Made by a program: the position numbers and the translations under genes | Source: Elmis aenea | Lineage: Eukaryota; Arthropoda; Insecta; Coleoptera; Elmidae | Assembly: GCA_947652605.1 (NCBI GenBank) | Contig: OX393577.1 | Span: 29,701,466 to 29,765,465 of the forward strand | Reading direction: 5' to 3' | Length of the DNA: 64,000 nt | Notes under the pieces: model-generated | The model's database searches: none | Told to the model about the DNA's origin: nothing | The model's input: the letters and a program-made list of their open reading frames with translations, nothing else | In this document: positions 30,001-45,000 of the stretch, in pieces | How positions within the stretch are numbered: position 1 is the stretch's first letter | Layout: every line of letters begins with the position of its first letter

Positions 30001-33000
30001 TAGTAACACAAATTTTTAACATATTTTTGAATAACGATTTTAACTTTTTTTTATAAAAAATAAGTGACATAATTCCAGTTATCGAACAAAGTTATGGTAA
30101 TTTAAAAAAAACTTCATTTATAGTCGCAAATAATTTTGTATGTATTTAATAGACAATAAAATTTTATATTTACATTTCTCATACAATAAATATTAGCAAA
30201 TATGTTGAATAATTGGTAGTGAAGTGGGATACTGTAAAATAGTCACCTGTTTGTTTAAGCGACGATGTTTACACATTTATATTTCTGCAAACATCTTACG
30301 TATTAAACATTGACATTTGAGAATCTAACGCAAATTAACAGTTCAGAAAGCAACGCTATTTGATGTGTATGTAAAGAATTCATAAAGAGAAATTTTCGCA
30401 TACATACACGTGTAGGTGACAGTCTGAAAACAACGCAAAAAGCTTAAAATTAATATTTTTGACCCAAAAATATTAAATTCCAAATTCAACAAGTTTCTAG
30501 AACATTAACGGAGCACTAATTAATGAACAAACTATTAACAACGTAACGCGGCTTCCTTAATGTATACTTATTAAAAGATTCCTTTTAATTAGTTATTAAT
30601 CTACTAAATTAAAATATTATCATACGGCGTGGTCGTACTCATAATCTTAAATTATTTTAAACACTGAAAAAAGTGGATGATTAAACGACAAGTTAGTGTC
30701 GTTTGAAACAAAATCGCTTTGTTTATTTCCATATGCACCAATACTATTAACAAAGCTGTGATTACGAATTTTGCAAATATTTTGTATTGCGCAGGTGCAT
30801 AATAAACATTGATCAAAATGTAGCGAATCATTTTACTTTATAAAATTTTAAATTTTGCACTAAAAATATTTGTAAGGATTTGTGAAGCCTAAAAAACAAT
30901 TTCAACTGAATCAGAATATATTACAATCGCATTATTGTGTAAGGAAATACTCGTAATGGCAAAAAAACAAAAGTTGAACTTTAATATCCAATATATACGT
31001 TACAAAAACGAAAATGCAATATTCTTGTTGGGTTTCAACCAAGTTTATATTCTGTTTAAGTCTGAATCGTGAAAGTATTTTGTCAATTTATTGAAGACTC
31101 TGTCATGTTATTTGCTTTTCCTTCGACGTTTGAAGTTTGACTAGCGTTTATAATTATATTACTTTGATACTTTGTGTACAGATAAAGATTCTGGTAAACT
31201 GAGAAAACCACAAAGGAGAGCGGATTCCGTTTTTTTCACGTTCAGTAATATATCTCTTATACTCCTACATCGAGTTTATTCCTGGTTCATTTGCGCCACA
31301 TAAATCTACCATTGGCAAACTCGCGTTTTTTTCCTCAAATAAATAGTGTTTTTCTCTCTCTATAAATAAGAGATCAAAGATTTACACATGACCGTTGCAT
31401 TTTTCTTATTTGTTTGTTACCCTAAAACTTTACAACATGGTAGCCTCCTTCTCATTAGTCAAGTAACTTGACTTTAAGTTTATGTTCATATTTTGACAAG
31501 TTTGTTGAAGCCAGTAGATGTTTAAAATGGTGTCGAAGTAGTTGGCTACCTTCGCTCGTGTTGTTTGGTTTGAAGCACCATCTTGTTGAAATGTCAATTC
31601 TATTAAGTTAAAGCTACAAAAAATCTGTAATCATCGCATTATAACGCTCTGCATTCTCTGTATTGTAACGATTATCTTTAAAGGAAGATGTGCCGATGAT
31701 TCCTCCAGACTACAAACCACACCAAACCATACATTTTTGTGCATGAAGTGGTGGTTCTTAAATAGTCCGAGGACTTCCTTCTCTCCAAAAGAAACAATTT
31801 TGTTTATTGACATTTCCAAATAACGTGAAATGAGCCTCATTGCTGAAGATGATTTTACGTGAAAATTGAGGATCCGTTGCTCTTTGTTTTAATATCCAAG
31901 TAAAAAAATTTATGCGTTGCAAATGGTCCCTTTCTTAGTTCTTGCATTAAATGAATTTTATACGCATGCAAATCTTTTTATAAAATTCTCCATAAACTGG
32001 TTTGAGCAATGTCTATTTCTTGAGAACGTCTTGTCATTTGCGATACTTTCACATATAGGTACAGGCAAACAGTTTTTGGTCTCTCTCAAGGTGGTTCATT
32101 GTGAACTGATCCAGTTTCTTCAATTTTTTTCACTAAATTTCGAATTGCTTGTTGAACAGGACGATTAAATGAACTTAAAAATCACGAATTTTTCGATGGG
32201 TTTCCTTTTAATTAACGTCCATTTTCATAATAAGTTTTAATGATTTCAACGCGTTGTTCTTGTGACAGCGACGCCATAATTGTACTTGTTTATAACTTAA
32301 ATTAGAGTAAATGAAATTCCACCAATTTGGAAAACCCTTTGTTATATCGTTTTTTAAACTCCGTTCAGTAGATTTATGTTTTAATTATGAAATCGGTGGA
32401 CTTATAAAGAACTATCGTCAGTGTAACCGGTAACGTATCATAATCAATAGTGCTGTTATTATTATTATTTTTTTTAAAGAAAGTTGTACGATTTTATAAC
32501 GTTTGTGTTTTAAAAAACATGTTTTTTTAATAATTAAAATTTTGTAAAATCAATAAGTAAACAATTAATTGTTCTTAATACTTAATAGTTTTGGGCAAAA
32601 TTTTGCGTAAAAAATAAATAAAATTAATTTATATCAAAAAAATTTATTACAAGCTTATTGTAATAACCTAGCATTAAACGAGATCGCATCATTATTAATG
32701 ATGAGCATTCGCATCGAGTAGACGTGTGTAGCTGTACCGCTATTAAAAGTTTAAATAATTGTTGTTCAAAGTGTTTTAACAAAAATTTCAAAGTGATGTC
32801 TCGCGAGACTCGCCAGACCGCCGGTCAAGATGACGCAATCAACAAAATGATGGACGCCGTTCTTTCAAATAAAGGGTTTATCGATAAACTTGCCAATAAA
32901 TTGTCTGAAGTTATAATAAAAGCCGTTCAACATCAAGTACAAGTACAAGTGTTAGAGGACAAAGTCGAATCACTGGAAAAAAAACTATCAGAGCTGAACG

Positions 33001-36000
33001 ACCAACAAGACGACCTCGAACAATACGGCAGAAGAAACTCGTTAAGATTATTTGGCGTACCACAAAAACCCAACGAGGACATAGGTGAAGTGATTACAAA
33101 TATGCTGAAAGATAAGTTAAACATAGATTTATCCGCCTACGCTATTGATATCGCTCATCGGCTGCCTGGTAAACCAAATACATCAGGTCCAATAATATGT
33201 AAATTTGTGCAAAGGGCAACTCGAAACCTCATATACAACAATAAGAAAAAACTTAAAGGAACCAAAATAGTAATTAGGGAAGATTTAACAGTAAAACGTG
33301 TACTCCTACTAAAAACTCTTAATGGATAAATATGGTAGCAAAAATATTTGGACTTTCTACGGTGTAATTTCTGTTAAAATTGAAAATAAAATTTATAAAG
33401 TTAAGAAGTTATCAGAGGTATATGAACTGCCATAGATGTATTACTGCGGGACAGACTCACAGACTCACATGGCTCACAAGAAGGCGTATTTTGTGTTTCA
33501 ATTTTATTTGTCTTATTTTTTTTTTTTTTGCCTTTTTTAGGTGGACTTTGTTGCAGCTTTGAATTTGGCTTGGTTTGGTCACTCCAGTAGGAACTATTGA
33601 TAATTATTTTCATTATTTGGTTATAATTTAAGTAATCCATTCATTTTTAATATCTTTGGTAAGTAAATTTTACTCACTTTAATACTTAAGAGCTCTAATG
33701 TTTAATTAAAATGTGGAACAGTAGCAGTAGAAAAATTATAGTATCGCATCTGAATGTAAGATCCTTATCGGCTCATTTCCGAAATGTTGAAGATCTCATA
33801 TTATGTAAAGATGTGGATGTCGTGGGAATTAGTGAAACTTGGCTTACTAGTAATATAATCAGTAGTTCAATCTCTATTCCTAATTATACATTATTTAGAA
33901 AAGATCGGGATGGACGAGGTGGTGGAGTTGCATTATATTTGAAAAATATATTCACGTATAAAAGTATTGACGTATCTTCAAATATTGAGCAATGTTGGAT
34001 AAGCCTAAAACTAAATAAAAAAAAGATTGCAATTGGAGTTTGTTACCGATCGGAAATACACGAAAAACATTTTTTTATCGATGAGTTAGAAACGACACTA
34101 TCCTCAATTGTACCCTCGCATGATGTTACTGTTCTCTGTGGGGACTTAAATTTCGACATGCTTGACACAATAAATATATATTGTAATAAATTGTTAGACA
34201 TGATGGACAGTTTTAGCTTACATCAACTGGTTACTACCCCAACAAGAATATCTCAATCTAAGATAAGTCTGCTAGATGTTATATTTATAAATAACGTAGA
34301 ATTAGTCCAAAATGTGACTGTTGAAAGTGTAGAGGGTGTTGCAGATCACGAGAGAGTTTCTTGTGTTATTGCCATGACTAAACCTAACTGTGAAAAATAC
34401 ATAACTTACCGTGATTTCAAAAACATAAATTTACCTCTTTTTCATAATCATCTGGCATTAATTCCATTTGATGAAATATTTTACATGTGTGATGTTGATC
34501 AAAAAGTAAGTTTTCTAAGTAATCACCTTTTGAATTTAATAAACATTCATGCACCATCCGTTCACCGGTGTGTAACCAAACCTTCGTCTCCTTGGCTTAC
34601 AGAAAATATAAAGTTAATGCAGTCTTTACGCAACAGTGCTTTTAGCAAATATAAAACTACGCGTAATGAAAATGACTGGGCCTACTATAAACAGCTACGA
34701 AACACTACTTCTTCAGCACTTAAAGCTGAAAAAAAAGCATACATTCAACATAAAATGAAAAATAGTGCTAATAATATGTGGAATGTTTTAAGATCGTCCA
34801 GCATACTAAGAAATAATATAACAACTTTGCCACATGAATTAAAAAATGTTAATGAAATCAACTCTTATTTTTTGAGTAGCCAATCAAACTTACAGCAAGA
34901 CGTCACTGAAATGTTAGATTACTATAACTCTAACAAATTAGTTGATACAACTTTCTCCTTTTCATTAATTGATGAGGAAACTGTGTTTGATATAATCAAT
35001 TCTATATCCTCAAAAGCTGAAGGTTAATAATAATAATCTTTATTTGTTCTGAATATCCCAAAAAAGGTGTAGAACTTGTCACAATAATAATTTACGTACA
35101 TTACAAATAATATACATAGTTAATAAAAAAGGAAAAACACAGAAAAATGATATTTAAATATAACATTTTACAAAGTCAGCATCATTTAAATATTCGCTTA
35201 CTCCATAGTAAGCTTTAGAAATCAGAACTTTTCTTAATTTCTTCTTCAATTCGCGGGTGGGAAGATTTAATGTTATGGTGGCATTAATATATATCTCCTT
35301 AAGTTAACATGTCCTGTAATTCTACCATATCTAACCAACATTATCAATACTTGTTTATTGGAGGGTAAATATCCAACGTTATGGAAACATGCAATTTTTA
35401 AACCTCTGCCTAAAGTTAAAAATCCAATAGATTATAAGTCGCTTCGCCCAGTTAGTATTTTACCAACAGTATCAAAAATCTTGGAAAAAATTGTTAATAC
35501 TCAATTACGTGAGTATTTAAACTTGTACAGTGTAATACCATCTACACAGTCAGGATTTAGGAGAGGTTATAGCTGTGAAACGGCTCTCACACATATTGTT
35601 GATGACATTGTTAAAGCCACAGATCAAAATAAACTTACAGTACTAGCTCTTATTGACTTCTCTAAAGCATTTGATACAATAAATCATGATTTACTAATTT
35701 CAATATTAAAACATATTGGTCTTGACCAACTATCGTGTAATTTTTTCATAAACTATCTGCAAGGGAGAGTACAATATGTAAAAATTGATAATGACATATC
35801 AAATCCCCTACAATTAAAAAGTGGTGTCCCCCAAGGATCTATACTTGGACCATTGCTGTATAGCATTTATACGTTCAACCTAAAGCAATCTGTGTTACAC
35901 TCTGCAACACACTTCTACGCAGACGACACTCAGTTATACCTTTCGTTTACAAAGGAAGAGTTTTTAAACGCCTCATTAAATTTCAATGCAGATTTAGATA

Positions 36001-39000
36001 ATTTAGTTAAATATGCAGCTAAACACAGCTTAAATATTAACACCGACAAAACAGAATTATTACTATTTGGCCCAAAAAGCTTAGAGAAATATATTTAGAA
36101 AATCCCCTTCCAATAAAAATTTGCTCCAACATAATCAAATTCACTGCTAAAGCAAAAAATTTAGGTGTCATTATAGATCACCAATTAAAATTTAATTTTC
36201 ATATTAACAAATGTTTACAAATGGCCTACAACTCTTTAACAACAATATATGCTAACAGATACCTCTTAACTAGAGGCCAAAAAAAGATATTGTGTAATTC
36301 ATTGGTACTGTCTCATTTTAATTTTTGTGATAGTGTGTATGGTTCATTTATTACGAAGGCTTAGAAGGGCCACCGAAAATAATATTAAAAAGGTGAAATT
36401 TCACCTTTTATCTTGAAATTTCAACTTTGTAAAAAGGTGAAATTTGCTCCAACATAATCAAATTCACTGCTAAAGCAAAAAATTTAGGTGTCATTATAGA
36501 TCACCAATTAAAATTTAATTTTCATATTAACAAATGTTTACAAATGGCCTACAACTCTTTAACAACAATATATGCTAACAGATACCTCTTAACTAGAGGC
36601 CAAAAAAAGATATTGTGTAATTCATTGGTACTGTCTCATTTTAATTTTTGTGATAGTGTGTATGGTTCATTTATTACGAAGGCTTAGAAGGGCCACCGAA
36701 AATAATATTAAAAAGGTGAAATTTCACCTTTTATCTTGAAATTTCAACTTTGTAAAAAGGTGAAATTTCACCTTTTATCTTGAAATTTCAATTTTGTGAA
36801 AAGGTGAAATTTCACCTTTTATCTTGAAATTTCAACTTTGTAAAAAGGTGAAATTTCACCTTTTTTCTTGAAATTTCAACTTTTCAAAAAAGTTAAATTT
36901 CACCTTTTTTCTTGAAATTTCAACTTTTTTAAGTGACGTAATTAAAGCACCTATCTCTTTAAGGAGATAAAAATTGATATACAGGGTGAGGCATCATCGT
37001 GACACCCCTACTTATTTTGTTATTATGACACCCCCACTTATTTTGTTATTGGAAAGAATTATCAAAAAAAGTTTCAAATAAAAGTTATTTGATACAGTAT
37101 TTCCCAAAATGTTTTAATGTCAAATTTTTGTTTTCTATTATTTTTTAGGAGTTACGGCACCATATTGTTTTTTCTTTTTAATGGCACTATACATATTTTT
37201 TTATATGCTTTGAAAGACATTTTCTTTTTTTTCAACGCACTAAAACTTTTTTAATTAATTTACATTAGTAGGCTTAAAAATAATACAAAATGGTAAAATA
37301 TTTAAAAAAAAGTTAATTAGGTTACAACTGTAAACACAAAACTACTGTAATACATTTTTTACCGTTTTGTATTATTTTCAAAGCCTACTAATGTAAATTA
37401 ATTAATACTGTACGCTTTTAAAACCAAATTGTTCTCTTGCGATCTTCTTAAACATTTTGTTATGTACCTAAGGGTTTAAAAGTTTTAGTGCGTTGAAAAG
37501 AGAAAAAAAGTCTTTCAAACCGTATAAAAAAATATGGATGGTGCCATTTAAAAAATAAATATATGGTGGCGTAACTCCTAAAAAACAAAAGAAAACAAAA
37601 ATTTGACACGACAATATATTTTGGAAAATACTGTATCAAACTCTTATTAATTTTTATCTCGTAAAACAGATAGGTGCTTTAATTACGTTACCTAGAAAAG
37701 TTAAATTTCAACTTTTTAAAAAGGTGATCTCACCTTTTTAAAAAAAAAATTAGGAAAAAAGGTGAAATTTCACCTTTTTACAAAGTTGAAATTTCAAGAA
37801 AAAAGGTGAAATTTCACCTTTTTACAAAGTTGAAATTTCAAGATAAAAGGTGAAATTTCACCTTTTCACAAAGTTGAAATTTCAAGATAAAAGGTGAAAT
37901 TTCACCTTTTTACAAAGTTGAAATTTCAAGATAAAAGGTGAAATTTCACCTTTTTACAAAGTTGAAATTTCAAGATAAAAGGTGAAATTTCACCTTTTTA
38001 ATATTATTTTCGGTGGCCCTTCTAAGCCTTCGTAATTTATTGATAGCACCAATAAACAAAAAATTCAAAAAATTCAAAACTCGTGCATGAGATTAATCTT
38101 TGGCATTAAGAAATATAGTCCCATATCGCATAAGTTGAAAGACTTGAGATGGCTTAATATGTTTAATCGTCGTCTGCTACATGCAGCATGTTTTTATCAC
38201 AAGTTGATTATTTCCCATACGCCTCCTTATCTTTATAGTAAAATTAAATATCGTGGAGATGTGCATACTTTAAATATTAGGTTCAAAGGTACACTAACCC
38301 CTCCTCACCATAAAACAGAATTCTTCAAAAAGTGTTTTTCATAGTTATACAATTACCAAAATTTATAACAGTATAGACCCTTTATTTAAAGGTTTACCTT
38401 TGAACTTATTTAAAATTAAATTTCATAAACACCTACTGCTATCGTCATTCAACTAGTTTCTTGCTGGTAAGTGTCGGGCCACGTCGGTTCAGTGCTGCAA
38501 CACGTCAATATGTTTATGTGCTTGTTGTATGTATTCAGCTTCAAGGTTGGGTGGCAGAACAGCTGTCTTGTGGACAACGCTGAACCCCGCCTTGCGATTT
38601 TCCCCAAAAAAAAATTCTTTTTTATTTGTTGTATTTTGTTTATTTAAAAATGTGGAAATAAAGCCGTATATTATTATTATTATTATCAATATAATTCGGG
38701 TAGACAATTTTATACGAGACAGAAATATTATTTAAAGTTACAAGAACATCATTTCATTTCACTTTTATTTTGAAAAGGATGTGGTTATTAGACTTCATCT
38801 AACATCCAAAAAGGTTTCACTCAATAATTTGCTATCAGTTTTCGAAATTTACTTAACAATGGAAACTCCCCTCTAAATGGATCTTCTGTGTATACACTTT
38901 AAGATGTAATAAGCTAATAAGCTATATGCTGTAAAAATGTCCGACAATTTTCTCGTTATTTTTAATGATGTTTCTTATGCTTATTGACAGTATATTCGGA

Positions 39001-42000
39001 TTACGTCTTTTGATTATTTTCTTTCGCTAGCGGATGGAATTCACGGTTGCGTTTAAGCAACGAAGACAAAAATGTGCGCAACAGTTAGCATGCGTAAAAT
39101 GCCACAGGTAGGTACAAATAGGCGTCGAAACGCCGTATGAATGAACGACGCTCAGTTTAAAACTTACCCTTCGTACAACAACGCTAATTACAGAAGCATT
39201 TTACGAAAATTCAAGCTTTCTCCGAGCTTAAATTGCAACAAATGCAAAATAATCTTAGCACTATATAATGAACAATAAAAGTTTTAAAAAGCATGGAATT
39301 GGGATTAAATTTGTATGTGAAAAATGTTAAAATTAACTGTGTTAGTGATTAAGTATCTACAATGAAATATACATGGGAACGATGAATTCATAGTGTTGTG
39401 TCTTCTTTTAAAAATAATAAAATGGAATACTCAGTGGTAGCAGATGTATACAATTTAACGAACAGTGTCAAATATAATTCGGCCAACTTTAAGAACAATA
39501 CCTACAATGTAACAGATCAAAATGAAACTTTGAGAAATACGGCGGGGGATTTACTGGGTGTTGAAATTTTCCAGTTATACTACACCCCTATTTTAGTTTA
39601 TTTGGGCACAGTGGGAAACAGCATATCGGTAATAGTATTTTTCAAAACTAAACTTCGAAAGCTCTCGTCGTCTTATTATCTAGCTACGTTGGCAATAAGC
39701 GACACAGTATTTTTACTATCTCTTTTTGTTGTTTGGCTTAGCATGGTCGAAATTGATTTATTTAACAAACCAATAATATGTCAACTGATGGTATATTTGA
39801 CGGGGGTGTGTAGTTTTCTAAGCGTATGGCTTGTTTTGGCATTCACAGTTGAACGATTTGTTGCAGTTCGTTATCCCCTGTTACGTCAATCCGTGTGCAC
39901 AGTTGCACGTGCGAAAATGATAATAATTATACTTGTGTTACTATCTAAGATGATATTTTCCCCACTGCTGTTATTCGCAAAACCTCAATATGAACAGCAA
40001 CGGGGGTCAAAATTATGCATGATAGATCCGGATTGGCAAGAATACGCCTACTATTTTAACGTGGTCGATGCATTTTTAACGTTCGTCATTCCAGTAATAG
40101 CAATTGTTGTATTAAACACTTGCATTAGCAGAACGGTGTGGAAACTGGCAAGTGTACGCCGAAAACTAACTTACAGAGGGATACCATCGAATGCTTCCCA
40201 ACAGCAAACAAGAAGGTCTCCTTTAATTAGAAACAACCGTACACGGCTAACACAATCATCCCAAAACAGGGTTACAAAAATGTTGCTGGTCGTGTCAACA
40301 GTTTGCTTATGTTTAAATTTGCCAAGCTACGTTATGAGAGTGTTAACATATTTAATACAGGTACGTAAACAAATAAATTGGTACTATGGTGTACATAAAT
40401 CTAGCAAATTGTGACAGTTGCATAAACTGTTTATTTTCGCTACGATTTTCAATCGCACATCTTTTTACAAACTGTTATAAAAATGTAAACAAGCTTAACA
40501 CTAAGATGAAATTAATTTTGATTAAAAATTTTAGTTTTAAACCAATAAATACGTGCAAGCGTGTTCGAATAACAATGTTTACATAACATCATAAGATGTA
40601 TAAATAAGGAATTTGTCAAATACACAGTTTTATACTGCAGAAGATTGCAATTGGAAATAAAAAAGAAACTAATTATATTTTAATTAGAACATTCTACGCT
40701 TTTGCAGCAAATAAAAACTAAAAACAGTTATTTCCGATATTTCTTTATACATTTCAAATGCAGTTTTTTAAATAATACGATGTGTATACATGGTGTGCCA
40801 CCAAATTCGAGTTACTATAGATATAAAGCTTGTGGTTTTCGTTAGAGTAACAAAGGCCAACTTTTTTAATCAATCGAAAGAAAGTGTTTTTTTACTATAA
40901 AGCAAAACCACCTTCTGTATGATTAACTCGAAAAAAAATGCGCGTTAGTATGGGAAATTCTTCCTCACCCACCATATTTTACCGACATTTCTCCAACCGA
41001 TTATCACCTTTTGTTGGCGCAAGATAAACACACGCGAAATAGACAGTTTCGCGATAAAGAGGAGATTAAAGCGCAAGTTGGTAGATCTTTCCCTTCTAAA
41101 GGTCTCTACTCATTATCCAACTTGTCGGAGCCGACCGTCGCGTCGGGAACTCCGTGTTGGGTGTTGTCTACACACCTCCCGACCAGTCCAACCAACAGCA
41201 AAAACGTAGTAACTTTTTTATTATTCTGGCTTTGATGCCATTTTGTGGATAACAAATTTATAAATAGCGTTAAATTTTCGGTTTAATAGTCCTTATCTAG
41301 AGGAATGTGGTGGGGCGGTTGGCTTGTTGGATGGCTGGCCACCCGACCGTTCCAACTTGTCCAATTGTCGGGTGACAGACTACACATTAAACCAGGGGTA
41401 TCAAACTCAATGGCTAACTTGGGCCATACAAACAAGGTTTAACTTTAGGTGGGCCGCAAAAAAAATATTTTTTTGTTTAATATTAGCAAAAAAAGAGTAT
41501 AATTAAAAAAACGTTTAGCGAATTCTACCTATCTTATTTTTATTCTGCGTCGGTTTGTTATTTTATTATATATTATTGTGTGCCGATATATTGGCCGGGC
41601 CGCAAAAATGTTCGTTGTGGGCCGCATGCGGCCCGCGGGCCGCGAGTTTGACACCCCTGCATTAAACAATTTATCGGAATGGTCGGTCGGTTGTACCGAC
41701 AAATTGGTAGGTGAGTAGAGGCCTTAAACACAACGTTCTATAAAAACGGAATTTATAAACTTGTATATCGTTGGGTGAGGGTCGTGGATTGCGAAGGTGA
41801 TTATTTGAATGAATAAAACGGATTCAGATAATTTATGCCCTTGTTTAATTTTTAAAATACAAAACCACATTAACTGTTTTGCTTACTCAATAGATTAAAA
41901 ATAAGGGGCGAATTTTTGACATGCTTAATAGACTTGTTGCTTCAACTTTTTTGTAGCATGTAATTATAAAGAGGCAATTGTTGATTTTCTTATGGACGTC

Positions 42001-45000
42001 ATATTATATATTTACGTAAATATAAAATATGTGTATAAAATCTGTTTTTCTCTTTACAATGATATAGTACTTGTTGCATACAGTTTAATAAATTAATCTT
42101 CTGAAATCAAAATAATTTACCTGGCGAGATGGCCACGAACAGAAAGTCTACATTTATATATTTTAGTTAGAAATAATAATATGGCATTTCTTATTGTTTC
42201 AAATATATTTTTGTTCGTGTAGGAAAATATTTTCATCTGTAAGAAGTAATATCTCGTTAAAAAGAAATAAACAAATGCTATCGATTTATATAAATAACTA
42301 ATATGGCGTCCGAAAGAAAATTAAAATTAAAAAGCATTTTCGACAACTTTTGAGTATCGCTGGTAATTGAGCTTCATTATCCGCAAAATGTAGCTAATTT
42401 GATCTATTAATTAATTAATGAATTATTACCTATCTTTCACAATTATCAAGATTTTCATAGGGGCGCCCACTCAACCAGTGGCGTAGCGACGGGGGGCAAG
42501 GAGGGTATCGATGCCCCGGGCGCCAGTCTTGGTGGGCGCAGCGAAGACAAAATATTTTTGCATTTATTTCACTTATTTAAAGCCAGAAAACTAAAATGCC
42601 AACATAATTTTAAAATTTGTTCTCATTTTCATTACAGTGTATTTGGATAAATAATACATTATTTTACTTGAAACTCACAAACTACAATAAAAATACGACC
42701 GATGGGGGGGGGGGATTTAAGGTTGGCGTAATTTTACGCATAAACCGTGTTTAATTTAGTTTGTTCCAACAAAAATATCACTTTACAAGGCTTTGTTTTT
42801 TGATACCGCCATATAAACTAAAGAGAGCAATTTATGTAGTTTTTACGAAATTAAAAGAATATCAAGGCTTATGGTAAATATCTCAGTTGCAGTTGTTGAT
42901 AAAAGTAACACAGATGTAGTATTCGCTTTTTTGAGGAAATACGTGTTTTAATAAATAACATATTTTTTACAATTGTACTGCAGGTTTGGTAGACAAATCA
43001 ATATTCCATTTTTTAAAAGACAGCTCTTTTTGGTTCAGTTAGATTGTATCTAATAAAAAAGATGTGCAACTTACTCATCTTAATATTTTGTTTTATACAA
43101 ACCAATACTTATCGACTGATAAAAATTGCTACACGTAAGTTTTGAACAAGAAAAACAGATGCTAATGTTGACGATAATAATTGTTTTCATATTAGCAGAA
43201 CTTATTTTTAAAACCAAAACGTCAAAATAAATAATATTTTTTTTTAATCCTCTGTATTTGAAATGTATTAAGAAGAGATAATACGTTTTTAGAGCTAGCA
43301 AATTACTCTTAAGCGAGTAGCTAATGAAATTTAATCCTGTGATTACACTGCTCTTCGGTAAAGCTTATCAAAAAAGTTCGTATTATATTATTTGCTTTTT
43401 AATATAATGTAGCTCAAACTTTACTAATGTAGAAATAAATTTGTTGTATCTGATTATTTGAACATCTGAACATTTTATGAAGTAATATTCGTTTAAAGCA
43501 AAGCCACGTTAAATATTCCGCATATTATAAATACATTTGAACAGTATATTATAAGTACTTCATGAAAGACAAGTTTCTTTGGAGTTGAAATATCGGTCTA
43601 TAAATTCGTACAATTCTAACGACAGTTTATAACGATGTAAACGTTTGGTGGATTAACGTGATTCGTTCTGTACTGGCATAAAAGGTGCGACATCCGATAT
43701 TTTCTTGATATTCATCGTAATAAAAAATAAATTACCTTTTAAAAACCATAGTTAGGGTTTTGTTAAACATTTTTAAATAAATTTGAGATATTTTGTTAAT
43801 TTACGACAGCATGACGGTTTAGTTTACCACAATATAAAAATTCATTTGAATACACTTTGCGTGCAACAATTATTCTTCTTATAGTGAATTGTAAGGAAAC
43901 CAAGAGGACAGTTCCCTTTTTTTTTATTAAGTAGAAAATAAAATAGAAATGCTGTGACATATTTTAACTTATTTCCGGACAACGGAAAGAGGACACTTAA
44001 AATCGATGAGTGCATTATTATTTGTTCACAGCAAAAGTTGACACGTTAAAAAGGATGTACACGGAACATAAAAGGATATGAACTAGCGTTCAAGTATGTC
44101 AATATAAAACATTTTACATATTTGTATAAATCATACAAAAGTAAAACGCCCATAGCGGCATATTTCCCTATAACAAAAATGAAAATGTTCATGTATTTTT
44201 CATTAAATTGAAAACGGAATACAAATAACTTATTGTTAAATTTACAGCTGAGAGTGGTGGAAGGAATCGACACATATTTGTTTATGACCGTACAACACTG
44301 TTGTCTGCAACTATTCAACACGAACTTTGGAATTAATTTTGTTCTCTATTGTATCAGCGGACAAAATTTCCGAAAGGCTATAAAGTCAATGCTGTGCAAA
44401 GGACATCTCGGAAGAAACGAAACCGCAGCTTTGACAGGTAGGTGTAAGGTTCAAAAAAGTAGTTGACGAACACTTGCGGTTCAGAACACGATACATAAAT
44501 TAGTATCATTATAAAGGAGACCATACAAAATAATTGATTTTATTAATGGCATTCTCGCCCACAATTATTCAGCATTTTCTGGAACAAGGCAAAATATCTT
44601 TCTACCATTTTCACCAATAAAATCTGCAACCAACGTTATAAAAACGTGCTCAATAAAAAATCTGACAAAATAAAGCAAATACGTTCGGAACAAAAACGAA
44701 TACATAAATAGAACCATTCTATTAAACGAGAAATATCGCATGAGCCTTCGCTTAAGTATTTAAAAGAATACATCGGCCTTTAAGTTATACCGGCACGTTT
44801 CCATTTTAAAATTATTAAAAAAGAAATTTATTCGTTGAGGCTGTCAAACACATTCCGTTCAAATCACAAGTTTCAACAAAACAAGTAAAAAAAAAGATAC
44901 ATTTAGGAATGATTATATCATAATTTTTTTAATTTCAATAAAATGTAATTTACTGAAATAAAAAAAAAGTATTTTCAAACAAAAAAACATAAGAAATTAC

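Larger units (their letters stand above)
32700..38690 (+). mobile_element. CR1/Jockey-group LINE, inactive
   Basis: Two-ORF non-LTR retrotransposon: ORF1 (32796-33326, then shifted frame to about 33434), ORF2 endonuclease and N-terminal part (33711-35027), reverse transcriptase (about 35295-36098) and C-terminal part (36110-36350 and 38041-38460). The 3' end is AATAAAG followed by an ATT-repeat tail near 38660-38685. ORF2 is broken by an insertion at about 35028-35290, a frameshift near 36098 and the foldback element 36675-38034. The 5' limit is uncertain. It shares orientation with the GPCR gene downstream. Confidence 0.9.

Noticed and set aside
36700..38010. CRISPR-like array of 44-bp repeats
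   Set aside because: Repeats are contiguous, palindromic and arranged as inverted arms with no unique spacers, in an insect genome.
44046..44321. Minus-strand frame overlapping GPCR exon 2
   Set aside because: Antisense shadow of the TM7 exon.
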